A stretch of DNA of 64,000 nt from Ancylomarina subtilis (GCF_004217115.1 NZ_SHKN01000001.1:434001-498000), one strand, 5' to 3'. Numbered from the stretch's first letter, positions 25,879 to 34,555 are shown. Program-made: numbers and translations. The notes: generated by a model not told the origin, from the letters alone.

Positions 25879-27422
25879 ATAGAGTTTAAAAATTCTGTTG
25901 AAAAAGCACTAACATCCTCAAAAGGCACTAGATATAAGTTAATTTCAGATTCTGAGAGTTCTTTTTGCTTCAATTTTTCTGAAATTTTACCTAGTATATT
26001 TTCTATCATTGTCTGTATTTCTCCATATATATGGTTCTTGTATCCTTTTTTTATTTTTTTAAATTTCTTAACATCTGCATTAAAACCTACAAATACTCCA
26101 AACGAGTTATATATTTCTAATTCATCATCCTCTTTATCAGGTATTATTAGTCTCTTTAAACTATTATAAGTATCGCAATCATATGATGAACTTGCAATAC
26201 TATTTGACATTAACATATTAGGTGTAAGACACTTATTTTCATTTTTAGAAATAAAATCCAAGCTATCCAATATTGCTTTATTAATATCACAATTCATCGC
26301 ACCATTACTATGTACTAATGTGTAAGAATTATCATCCTGTATTTTAATATGTACACTACTAAAGGAGTTATCTATTTCTATTTTTGAAAATAATTTTGGA
26401 GCTTTCAAATCTGCCTCCAAGAAGCTAAAAATAAAAAGTTCCGCAGCTTTCTCTTCTGATTGATATTCCTCCATTTTTCTAGTAGCAATTCTATCACGCT
26501 TTCCAGTAAGTTTTCGTGCCTCATAGTCTGAATTTTCACTATCTGACAAAGAAAAATATCGGATATTTTCTATCAATCTATCTTTTAAAAGTTCTGTATC
26601 TAAATTTCTACCATCAAGTTTAATACAAAATAAATTTAAGGTAGAATCCTCAACAGTATAGGTTTTAATCTTCTCAAAGCAATCTAGAAATTCCTTATTT
26701 ATTCTAGTTTTAATAAACTGTGAGTTATCTTCTATTGCTAAATTTCCTAGACCTTTTTCTATAAGAAATTGGTTAATGTGATCATCAATAATGACACCTT
26801 TTCCATTGGCTGAATTTTGTGTGTCAGTATATATTCCAATCAAATATTTATTCTCACCAAAAATACCTGCACCGGAAAATCCTTTTATATTATCCTGACT
26901 TGATGATTGGAGATCTGCTGTTGCATTAGATTCTATTGGTAACCACATCTTTCCACTTTCTCTGACTATCTTTGAAGCCTCTTTGAAATGAAATTGCGTA
27001 ATTTCCGATGCATCATTAATTTGAGGGAATCCCCAGCCATCAATATTATCGAATTGTTTTTTATCTGTAAAATCAGGAGTAGGAATGTTGTCAATGTCTA
27101 GCTTTGGAACACTGACAATTGCAAAATCTCGATCCTCAATAAAGAATACCTTACAATCTTTTCCTTTCAATTGAATTAAAGGATTTTCAGGATGATCAAT
27201 GACTAATTTTGCTATGGTATAGTCAGGCTTAGGACAGGTATCACAAATGTATTTTTTACACTCTCTTGCATCCTTACGACAGATACAATGCTTTGCTGTA
27301 AATATTAGGTCATAGTCATATTCTTTTGTTGGGTAGATAACTCCTGAACCATAGTTTTCTTCTCCTTTCTTTCTGTACGAATTAATCCGTACAGCTAATA
27401 ATTCACCAATTTTAGTCTCCAT
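25875..27422 (-). CDS. Trypsin-like protease fused to a HamA-like (DUF1837-type) domain
   Basis: 515 residues in two parts. Residues 1-220 look like a chymotrypsin-fold serine protease: His45 in FTAKHC, Asp99 in DRDFAIV and Ser183 in GFSGAG form a plausible intact triad. A Cys cluster (C46, C48, C55, C60, C63) follows the catalytic His. Residues about 255-515 resemble the HamA C-terminal domain: EEKAAELFIFSFLE (323-336), KLFSKIEID, SSVHIKI, and a closing INLYLVPFED. The acidic and Lys residues expected of a HamA nuclease core are not evident around LVHSNGAM (369-376), so the nuclease may be dead and the protease the effector. No signal peptide. The HamA assignment is made by eye and needs a profile search. 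Confidence 0.6.
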   Translation of the reverse strand: METKIGELLAVRINSYRKKGEENYGSGVIYPTKEYDYDLIFTAKHCICRKDARECKKYICDTCPKPDYTIAKLVIDHPENPLIQLKGKDCKVFFIEDRDFAIVSVPKLDIDNIPTPDFTDKKQFDNIDGWGFPQINDASEITQFHFKEASKIVRESGKMWLPIESNATADLQSSSQDNIKGFSGAGIFGENKYLIGIYTDTQNSANGKGVIIDDHINQFLIEKGLGNLAIEDNSQFIKTRINKEFLDCFEKIKTYTVEDSTLNLFCIKLDGRNLDTELLKDRLIENIRYFSLSDSENSDYEARKLTGKRDRIATRKMEEYQSEEKAAELFIFSFLEADLKAPKLFSKIEIDNSFSSVHIKIQDDNSYTLVHSNGAMNCDINKAILDSLDFISKNENKCLTPNMLMSNSIASSSYDCDTYNSLKRLIIPDKEDDELEIYNSFGVFVGFNADVKKFKKIKKGYKNHIYGEIQTMIENILGKISEKLKQKELSESEINLYLVPFEDVSAFSTEFLNSI

Positions 27423-28530
27423 AGGTTAGAGTGATTTTGTTATTTTTTCTTTCAGGAAAATAAAAATTCCTAAAATCTTCTTTCTTGAAAATCTCTCTTA
27501 TCTTACTATTATCATTAGTAAAATAGAAATTCACATTTTCTTTTCCGTAGTGATTAATAATTAAAGCAAGAGTTTCCTTATTTGGATGTCTATGAGATTC
27601 GTTTGCATTCGCAGATATTACAAACTTTGAACAATCAATTAATTCTAACAACTCTTTAGTTATATTATTTTTGCTACCATGATGAGCCAATTTCACAAGG
27701 TCAAATTTATGTTTTGACTCATTATTCTTTAATTGTGACTCGAGAGAGTTTCGAATTACCTCGGGATGTGAATCAGCAAGTAGCAAGGCTTTATAATTTC
27801 CCATCACCTTTTCTTTTATATCTTCTGATTGAACAATTATAGGTTCCTCATAAATCAAAGCAATACTAGCACCATTTGTTTCTGAGTCATCCTTTCCAAG
27901 ATTTTTGAACTTAAAATCTTTAAATAATATTGAGTAATCATATGATTTATCCTTAGAAGATGACTTTTGAGATGCTTTTTTTAATTTTTTCTTTTCTTTC
28001 TCCCAAAACTCTTGCAACTTCTTAACTTTTTCAATTGTAGGAGATAAAACCGTTAACTTTGCTTTACCAATAATAATTTCATCACCAGCTAAATAAATTT
28101 TCCGATCCCATTTCTCGTTATTATCCTCAAGCATATCTGTTAATCGCTTATCTTGTCCATAACTTGACTTAGCGGCGCCTTTAGATTTTCTAACAACTGA
28201 ATAATTTTCTCTATTTTGAGATTCACTCTCAGTCAATTGAGAAATATATTTCTCGGCATGGAAGACATATTTTTTAATATTCCTTTCAATGCTTTCATCA
28301 CCTACAAGATTTAATATTCCACCTATATGATCATCATCACTATGTGTAACAACAACCAGATCTAAAAAATTATTTTCATTTTCTTTTAAAACAGAATAGA
28401 TTTCTTTGACAAACCGAGAGTTGATTATCTTATTTCTCTCTACTCCACCATCAATAAGAATGTGCTTATTCTCATTAATAGTTTGTATTAAAATAGCATC
28501 CCCATTTCCTACATTTATAAAATTTATCAT
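27412..28530 (-). CDS. MBL-fold hydrolase, ComEC/Rec2-like
   Basis: 372-residue metallo-beta-lactamase-fold protein. The metal-binding motif HSDDDHIGG is at 63-71, preceded by ILIDGG, and further ligand segments follow (LLLADSH, VKLAHHGS, ESHRHPN), the pattern of the soluble ComEC-type MBL domain. The mid-section is Lys-rich and variable. I chose the ATG at 28530 (MINFINVGNGDAILIQ), the expected start of this family; the open frame extends 96 bp further but runs through a hairpin element. First gene of the cassette; it overlaps the protease gene by 11 bp. In a conflict system it might hydrolyse a nucleotide or nucleic acid. Confidence 0.8.
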   Translation of the reverse strand: MINFINVGNGDAILIQTINENKHILIDGGVERNKIINSRFVKEIYSVLKENENNFLDLVVVTHSDDDHIGGILNLVGDESIERNIKKYVFHAEKYISQLTESESQNRENYSVVRKSKGAAKSSYGQDKRLTDMLEDNNEKWDRKIYLAGDEIIIGKAKLTVLSPTIEKVKKLQEFWEKEKKKLKKASQKSSSKDKSYDYSILFKDFKFKNLGKDDSETNGASIALIYEEPIIVQSEDIKEKVMGNYKALLLADSHPEVIRNSLESQLKNNESKHKFDLVKLAHHGSKNNITKELLELIDCSKFVISANANESHRHPNKETLALIINHYGKENVNFYFTNDNSKIREIFKKEDFRNFYFPERKNNKITLTYGD

Positions 28531-28572
28531 CTCAACTTGAATAATTCTTTCGCAATTGGGCTGCCCAACCTT

Positions 28573-28628
28573 GCAGCCAACGTAAAAGTGTTTTATCCGT
28601 CCAATATGGCAGGATAAGAACAACACTT
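28573..28628 (-). repeat. attC-like hairpin, right boundary of the defence-like cassette
   Basis: AAGTGTTTTATCC (28586-28598) pairs with an arm at 28611-28628 that carries three or four extra bases, an imperfect stem with bulges. On the minus strand it is followed by ACGTTGGCTGC, matching ATGTTGGCTGC of the left element (23263-23273) but in inverted orientation, so both boxes point into the cassette. Confidence 0.45.
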
Positions 28629-28630
28629 AA

Positions 28631-29677
28631 ATAAGAGTCACTAAAATTAAAAATTAAATGAAGTAAACAGTATTCAGACCGGAAGTAAAATTATAAAGAG
28701 ATGTAAAATAGAATCACTCTTCATAATGATGGCATAAATGTCAAATTGAAATGGGGAAGAATCAAAAAATAAAAGGCATTTTGCGTTTTAGTTTGGGCTC
28801 AAATCGTTTTGCAAAAGAGCATTTACGTTTTGCAAAAGAGAAAAATAGACTCAAAAAGGGTCTTTTTCGCTTTGTAAAAGGACCAAAATGAATTGAAAAC
28901 AGTCTTTTGCAAACTGTAATGGGCATTTTGCGTTTTGTAAAATGCATTTTACAAAAGGCAAAAAAATGAAATTTGGCCTAAAAAGACTTACACGGCCATT
29001 TTTTCAAAAATGGACAAACGAGTTTGAAAGGTCAATAAAATCAGATTATTAGGGGGGAGTAATTAAGAATGGTTAATTAACTAAATATTTTAAACACGAA
29101 AAATGTCATTTTTCACAAAATAACAGGCAAAAGGACGCAACAGCTTATTTTTAAAGGCATCCATAAAGCTTATTCACCCACATAAATCCTTGGCATTTTC
29201 CCTGTTTACGGAGCTTTCATAATTTAACAAAACGCAGATATGCAAAATAAAAAGCAGCCTAAACTACTTTAATAAAATCGCGGATAGCCAGGATAAATTT
29301 TGCTTCTTCAAGCCTTGTGTTTTCGCAATCTTTTGTGGGTATAAAACTAAAGGTTTAGATCATATGGGCTTATGAAGCAAAAAGGAAACACCAGCCCGTC
29401 TTACTACGACAGCATCTCGGCAACACTTCGACTACGCTCAGTGCGGCGTCTCGATATAACAGCTCAGGAACCGGGAGGGGGGTACTGTTAGCCCAATTCA
29501 AGTCGGGCAAAACACGGGTTGTAGTCATACTCTAATATTTAGAGCTTGCTCATAATCAGGGAATGACAATTCAATTATCTACGCATTTATTTCCTAAGGG
29601 GGGCCTGAGTGCGTTATTCCGGATTTTTAGAAGGAAAGGGTGGTGATCGTTTTTTTCGCTTTGATTCAAAATCAAAT
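28631..29677. other. Gene-free AT-rich stretch with short palindromes
   Basis: No gene is convincing here. From 28780 to 28960 the palindrome TTTTGCAAAA and variants recur (28807-28816, 28828-28837) and end in a 24-bp perfect palindrome. The stretch 29400-29530 carries a CTTCGACTACGCTCAG-type sequence of the kind dispersed in Bacteroidota genomes, probably decayed mobile or repeat material. Confidence 0.5.
28933..28956. repeat. 24-bp perfect palindrome
   Basis: TTTTGTAAAATG is followed directly by its reverse complement CATTTTACAAAA with no loop, so it could be a dimeric protein-binding site or a cruciform. It closes a cluster of shorter TTTTGCAAAA palindromes. Confidence 0.7.
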
Positions 29678-29965
29678 TAGCTCCTCTAAAATTTAAATTT
29701 GTTGCTTTAAAATTGAAATCACTTGCTCTAAAATTTCAATAAGTTGTTTCAAAATTCAAATAACCTGCACTAAAATCCTGATTAGTTGCTTTAAAATTGA
29801 AATTACTTGCTTTAAAATCTTAGTCAGTTGTCTTCAAATTGAAATCACTTGCTCTAAAATCTTAGTAAGTCGTTTCAAAATCTAAATAACCTATTCTAAA
29901 ATTCTGATTAGTAGTCTTAAAATTTAAATTACTTGCTTCAAAATCTTAGTCAGGAGTTTAAAATT
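29678..29965. repeat. Degenerate tandem array, ~21-bp unit, about 14 units
   Basis: Units of the type ACTTGCTCTAAAATTTCAAT repeat every 20-23 bp, each with a central C/T-T-AAAAT core. A higher-order period of about 126 bp is visible: the block at about 29711 (ACTTGCTCTAAAATTTC...) is matched by the block at about 29847 (ACTTGCTCTAAAATCTT...). There is no spacer variation as in CRISPR and no open frame across the array. Confidence 0.8.
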
Positions 29966-29987
29966 GGGGTTTGATGTTAAAAAAAAA

Positions 29988-30030
29988 AAGGATGCAATAA
30001 TGGCGTTTAAAAAAAAACTATTGCATCCTT
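29988..30030 (-). terminator. Terminator of the adenosine deaminase gene
   Basis: AAGGATGCAATA pairs with TATTGCATCCTT around a 19-nt loop; on the minus strand a T-run follows directly. Confidence 0.85.
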
Positions 30031-30039
30031 ATAAAGAGC

Positions 30040-31095
30040 TTAAATATAATCCTTATGAATTTCCAGGCCTTTTTCTTTCAGTTCCTGGCTGATTTTCTTC
30101 AACAATTTCACTTTTTGATTTAAGGGAAGAAAAGCCGATTTGAAACCATTTGTAATCAGGTATTTAATTTCTTTTGGGGAGAAATTAAATTCTTTGATTG
30201 CCAATAAATATTCGTCGGTAAGTGTGGTTTTTGAAATTAATCGATTATCCGTATTGATGGTGACCCTTAATCCCATATCGAAATAGAAGCGAATCGGATG
30301 TCTGGAATAGGATTCAATCGCTTTGGTCTGAAGATTCGAAGTAATGCACATTTCAAGAGGAATGCGGTGGTCATTCACGTAGTTTAGCAAATCACCATCT
30401 TCTTTTAGTCGGGTCCCATGTCCAATTCGATTGGCTCTCACATGGTGCAAGGCCTGATGAATGGATTCCGGTCCGTAGGCTTCACCCGCATGCACCGTTG
30501 TATTGATATTGTTATTGATGATTAGGTAAAAAGCTTCTTTATGGTCTTTGGCAGGGAAGTTCTTTTCGGCGCCAGCCAAATCGAAGCCAACAACGCCAGA
30601 GTTCTTATAAGCAACGCAAAGTTCGGCCAGTATATTGGTTGTTTCAGGGCTTAAATGACGCAGTCCGCATATGATAATTCCGATGGTAATATCAAAATCC
30701 TTTTCAGCTCTGCTCTTACCATCCAGTACGGCTTCAACCACTTTACTGAGCGATAAGCCTTTCTCAATATGAAGAATAGGAGAGAAGCGAATTTCCAGAT
30801 ATCTGATGTTTTCTTCAGCACAATCCTCTGCCAGTTCGTAAGTGGCACGCTCCAGAGCATCTTTGGTTTGAAGCACAGAACAGGTAATATCAAAGGGTCT
30901 TAAATAATCGGTAAGGCTTTTGCAATTGTGACCAACTTCTAATATTTGTTTTAATTTTTTTGGATCTTTCTCCGGTAAGTCTACCTTATTTTTATTTGCC
31001 AGATCAATAATGGTTTCAACGCGCATCGATCCATCTAAATGGCAATGAAGTTCTGCTTTGGGTAAGCTTTTAATAAATTCTCGTGTAAGTTCCAC
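30040..31095 (-). CDS. add: Adenosine deaminase
   Basis: Deaminates adenosine to inosine in purine salvage; cytoplasmic Zn enzyme of 351 residues, the usual length. Metal and catalytic motifs are all present: HCHLDGS near residue 17, VHAGEAYG near 201, RIGHGTRL near 222 and INTDNR near 279. The TDNR form, in place of TDDP, is the version common in many bacterial enzymes. No operon partner. A terminator follows it, and the repeat array lies downstream. Confidence 0.95.
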   Translation of the reverse strand: MELTREFIKSLPKAELHCHLDGSMRVETIIDLANKNKVDLPEKDPKKLKQILEVGHNCKSLTDYLRPFDITCSVLQTKDALERATYELAEDCAEENIRYLEIRFSPILHIEKGLSLSKVVEAVLDGKSRAEKDFDITIGIIICGLRHLSPETTNILAELCVAYKNSGVVGFDLAGAEKNFPAKDHKEAFYLIINNNINTTVHAGEAYGPESIHQALHHVRANRIGHGTRLKEDGDLLNYVNDHRIPLEMCITSNLQTKAIESYSRHPIRFYFDMGLRVTINTDNRLISKTTLTDEYLLAIKEFNFSPKEIKYLITNGFKSAFLPLNQKVKLLKKISQELKEKGLEIHKDYI

Positions 31096-31352
31096 TCTTT
31101 AATTATTTCGTTAATAGAAAATTGTAAAATTTCTAGTAATAAAATGGTTGTGAAATCAAGACTGCCAGCCGATATAAGTTGACGATTGTCTTTAATTCTC
31201 TACAAAGATATCACTAAATTTTAAAATGATAGAGTCATTCTAAATTGGATGCTTCTTTCAGCTTTTATTTGTTACAAGCTCTTGCATAATTGAATAAAAG
31301 AGAGCAAATTGCGTGGACGAATTTCTAACCAACTTAAAGCCCTGATCTCATT

Positions 31353-31934
31353 ATGAAACCTTATACTCTGCTCTTTTTACTGTGTGCCTGTTTGTTTGCT
31401 TGTTCAAAACCCCAATATCCCATTGTTGAAATAGAAACGGCTTTGGGTTCCATCGAACTGGAAATTTATGAAAACGAAGCCCCTGTTACAGCCAAGCATT
31501 TTTTAGCCAATGTCGATCAGAATATTTTTGCTAAAGCTTGTTTTTACAGAGTTGTGCATCTGGACAATCAGGAGGGGAGAGATATTAAGATTGAAGTGAT
31601 ACAGGGCGGTTTATTTCACGATTCTATTGTCGACCATCTGCCAACCATCCAGCATGAACGAACCGATCAAACGGGTATTCTACACAAGGATGGGGTTATT
31701 TCGATGGCGCGTAATCAGCCGGGGTCGGCCAGTACCGAGTTTTTTATATGTGTGGGGGATCAACCCAGTTTAGATGCTGGCGGACTTCGTAACCCCGACG
31801 GAGAGGGGTTTGCGGCCTTTGGAAAAGTCATTCGCGGAATGGACGTTGTCAGGAAAATTCAAATGCAAAAGGAAAAAGATCAGATGTTGCTTAAGCGAAT
31901 TCCAATTCTTTCGATTCGGCTAATAAAGGAATAA
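31353..31934 (+). CDS. Cyclophilin-type peptidyl-prolyl isomerase lipoprotein
   Basis: 193-residue PpiA-like cyclophilin anchored as a lipoprotein: the signal ends in the lipobox LFAC (Cys17). The cyclophilin domain starts at VEIETALGSIELEIY and contains FYRVVH, the GVISMAR active-site strand, SASTEFFICVGDQPSLD and FAAFGKVIRGMDVV. It probably helps proline-dependent folding in the periplasm. Monocistronic; a hairpin separates it from the convergent GFA gene. Confidence 0.9.
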   Translation: MKPYTLLFLLCACLFACSKPQYPIVEIETALGSIELEIYENEAPVTAKHFLANVDQNIFAKACFYRVVHLDNQEGRDIKIEVIQGGLFHDSIVDHLPTIQHERTDQTGILHKDGVISMARNQPGSASTEFFICVGDQPSLDAGGLRNPDGEGFAAFGKVIRGMDVVRKIQMQKEKDQMLLKRIPILSIRLIKE

Positions 31935-31935
31935 A

Positions 31936-31959
31936 TCTCAAATGAGAATTCATTTGAGA
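31936..31959. terminator. Perfect hairpin between convergent genes
   Basis: TCTCAAATGA-GAAT-TCATTTGAGA, a perfect 10-bp stem between the cyclophilin gene and the convergent GFA gene. It has no strong T-run on either side, so terminator function is likely but not certain. Confidence 0.6.
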
Positions 31960-31965
31960 AATGAA

Positions 31966-32379
31966 TTAATTCTTATCGACTATAGGAAATTGGTCGAATT
32001 TTGGCAGAACTTCCAGTTTATTGTCCCAGTTTGCTTTGCTTTTAAAAAAGACATGAGCTTGTGGTTTTAGGGGAATATTCGTTTCAAGACAGCCTGCGGG
32101 AACGACCAGATGTTTACCGTTTATCTGAATATTAGGGAGTGCCGATCCACAATTGGGACAGAAACTTTTCATGTGGCGGGTTGACTTAAATTGGTAGGTT
32201 TTCACTTTATTTTCGCCGGACAACCATTTAATACGTGCTGTTGAAGAGAATAGATTTGCAGCGTGAGCCGAGCCGGTGTCCTTACGGCAATATTCACAAT
32301 GACAAAGAAAAAAGCTTTCAAAGTTGCCATCAATTTCGAAAGTAATATCGCCACAAAGGCATGATCCCGTATGTTTCAT
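31966..32379 (-). CDS. GFA family zinc protein
   Basis: 137-residue member of the glutathione-dependent formaldehyde-activating (GFA/CENP-V) family. All zinc-binding cysteines are seen: CLCG (about residues 7-10), CHCEYC (27-32) and CPNCG (about 74-78). Related proteins bind glutathione adducts or have no proven activity, so the role is unknown. Single gene. Confidence 0.88.
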   Translation of the reverse strand: MKHTGSCLCGDITFEIDGNFESFFLCHCEYCRKDTGSAHAANLFSSTARIKWLSGENKVKTYQFKSTRHMKSFCPNCGSALPNIQINGKHLVVPAGCLETNIPLKPQAHVFFKSKANWDNKLEVLPKFDQFPIVDKN

Positions 32380-32501
32380 AATTTGTGTTTTTTTTTAATC
32401 AAAAATATTACGATACTGTTCATAATCGTTGCATTCAAAGGTAAATTAATTACCCACGGAGGGTTTTGTTGCCTTTCGAAAAATGATTCGTAGCTACCAG
32501 A

Positions 32502-33455
32502 CTAAAACCATTTTTTTCTTTTGAAATAGATTAAAGGCAAGATAAAACTTAAAATTAGAAGTAGAAGAATAATTGGATACCCCAAAACCCATTGTAGTTC
32601 AGGCATATGTTTGAAATTCATGCCGTAAATTCCAACAATCAGAGTTGGTAGCGAAATGCAAACGGTAATGATCGTAAGGATTTTAAAAATCTTGTTTTGT
32701 TCCAACTCGATTTTACTATTGATATTTCCACTCAAGTCATCCAATCGATTGAAGTTGTATCGTAAATAGTCTGCAATGACTGTCAGGTCGTCTATTTCTT
32801 CGTTGATCTTATCGAATGAACTGTCGTTGTAGTTGTTGCTCTTTTTTAACAAAAACAGAATCCTTTGGAATTCAGAGAGGGACTCTCTAATGAGGAGATT
32901 GTTAAATTTTAACTCAGTAATGTAATCCAGATCATTCTCTTTAAACTGCTTGGATTTAAGTGTTTTCTGAAAAAGATCCTTTATTTTTTTTGAAATTAAT
33001 TCAACAATGTCCGCGTAATAATCCGAGATGACTCCAATCTGAAAAAGGAATAGCTGATGATAGGTCTCAAAAGACGTCGCCTTAAGGTTGTATATATACT
33101 GTGTTAGCTGGTTTAAACTTTCTTCTATATCCGGCGAAAGAAATGTAAATACAATATCATTTTTAATCAGAATATAAATATCCTTTTCTTCGAAGCGATT
33201 ATTGGAGGAGTAGCTTGGAATCGTGAAGTTTAAAGACAGTTGAGTATTGGACTCAATATAATGTGAACTGATTTCGATATCCTCTTTTTTACTGAAAGAA
33301 GTTAGGTCCAGATCAAATTTTTGGGCAATTGTTTCCAAATCTGAATTGAGAAAGCCTATAAACCGAATACTAAAAATTGCATTGGGTTGGTATTCAATTT
33401 CATCAACAGACGAGTAAGTTATGACATCATTGTTTTTATAGTAGATTTCAATCAT
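32502..33455 (-). CDS. corA: CorA family metal ion transporter
   Basis: 317-residue inner-membrane CorA-type Mg2+/Co2+ channel. The long N-terminal cytoplasmic part is helical and charged; two C-terminal membrane helices follow, the first ending in the signature YGMN (IVGIYGMNFKHMPE) and the second followed by the basic tail YFKRKKWF. The periplasmic loop MPELQ is a variant of the usual MPE motif. Single gene. Confidence 0.92.
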   Translation of the reverse strand: MIEIYYKNNDVITYSSVDEIEYQPNAIFSIRFIGFLNSDLETIAQKFDLDLTSFSKKEDIEISSHYIESNTQLSLNFTIPSYSSNNRFEEKDIYILIKNDIVFTFLSPDIEESLNQLTQYIYNLKATSFETYHQLFLFQIGVISDYYADIVELISKKIKDLFQKTLKSKQFKENDLDYITELKFNNLLIRESLSEFQRILFLLKKSNNYNDSSFDKINEEIDDLTVIADYLRYNFNRLDDLSGNINSKIELEQNKIFKILTIITVCISLPTLIVGIYGMNFKHMPELQWVLGYPIILLLLILSFILPLIYFKRKKWF

Positions 33456-33571
33456 CGTTATTTATTTACTTTACAATCAATGGTTTCGTCTATTCCGTTT
33501 GATACAAGACTTCAAATTTAGAACCTGCTTTTGCAAGGAACTTAATGCGATCTATTTCTAAGCTATTTTTA

Positions 33572-34555
33572 TTAAATATCTTTTTTAAGTCCAACGACTT
33601 GCACTATACCTGATTCTAAAACAAGTTTAGAAATATCGGTAAAACCTGCATGATTCATCCATTGACTGACTTCATTTTCAGAATAACAATTGCCTCCTTC
33701 AACTCCAACCAACATATTAATCGAAAAAATGGCTCCTTGTACAGGCTTTGTTTTTGCATCGTTCATGATCCAATCCTGAATGATTATTTTTCCATTGGCA
33801 TTTAAAGAATTGTAGCACTTTTTCACCAAGCCTTGATTGGTTTCGTTTGAATTGCTGTGGATGATGGCAGACAGAAAGACCAAATCGAAACCTTTGGGGA
33901 GTTCATCCTTCGTGTAGTCGCCGCTATAATGTTCAATTTTTCCTGTAAAACCTTCTTTCTCGATGATTCTCTTTGAAATGGGAACGACATTCGGCAGATC
34001 GAAAATCGCGGTTCTCAAACCTGGTTTTCTCTTTATGAATTCCATACAAAAACAGCCAGAACCACCTCCAACATCCAACACCGATTCGATATTTTGCAGG
34101 TTGATTTTTGAAACCTGAGAGGGGGCTTGCCTTTTTCCTCTATCGTGCATGGCATGGATAAATGACTCCAACCATTCATTGCCTCTTTGGTTAATTTCTG
34201 TTGATTGGGCTGGTTTTCCGGTTTTCACCACATCAGTTAGTTGACTCCAGGTATGCCACAAATGGTTCATATGCATCAAGCCACCCAAATAATTCGGGCT
34301 GTTTTTCGAAAGCAACTGATAACTCTCCTCTGAATTCCTGTAATTCCCATCGGTTTTTACCAACAGGTTTAAAGCGACCAAAGCATTCAACAGTCTTTCT
34401 GTAGCATCTTTATGAGAGTTTAAGGCATTCGAAATTTTTTCAGAGCTGTAGCAGTCCTTACCTATAAATGTGAAAAGATCTAATTCGTAAGCCGTTAACA
34501 ATATTCTGCTTTTCTGAAAAGCCATTGACACTTCTCTGAGTTCCATTGGATTCAT
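33572..34555 (-). CDS. SAM-dependent O-methyltransferase (COMT-like)
   Basis: 327 residues. An N-terminal winged-helix dimerisation domain (ILLTAYELDLFTFIGKDCYS) precedes a Rossmann-type methyltransferase domain with the SAM motif VLDVGGGSGCF (about residue 160). The layout is that of the plant caffeate/hydroxyindole O-methyltransferase family, also found in bacterial natural-product and demethylmenaquinone-like enzymes. The substrate is unknown and no biosynthetic neighbours are present. Confidence 0.85.
   Translation of the reverse strand: MNPMELREVSMAFQKSRILLTAYELDLFTFIGKDCYSSEKISNALNSHKDATERLLNALVALNLLVKTDGNYRNSEESYQLLSKNSPNYLGGLMHMNHLWHTWSQLTDVVKTGKPAQSTEINQRGNEWLESFIHAMHDRGKRQAPSQVSKINLQNIESVLDVGGGSGCFCMEFIKRKPGLRTAIFDLPNVVPISKRIIEKEGFTGKIEHYSGDYTKDELPKGFDLVFLSAIIHSNSNETNQGLVKKCYNSLNANGKIIIQDWIMNDAKTKPVQGAIFSINMLVGVEGGNCYSENEVSQWMNHAGFTDISKLVLESGIVQVVGLKKDI

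Noticed and set aside
23284-28530. Type I or type III restriction system
   Set aside because: There is a helicase but no methyltransferase or specificity subunit, and the middle gene is a protease with a HamA-like domain.
27412-28626. MBL protein beginning at 28626
   Set aside because: The extra 32 residues run through the hairpin element and do not resemble the family; MINFINVGNGDA at 28530 is the natural start.
28762-28947. 61-codon minus-strand frame with repeated KRKxPF-like peptide
   Set aside because: The repeats in the peptide follow from the DNA palindrome cluster; no ribosome-binding context, and the composition is not protein-like.
29678-29965. CRISPR array
   Set aside because: Units are 20-23 bp, degenerate and directly adjoining, with no unique spacers and no cas genes nearby.
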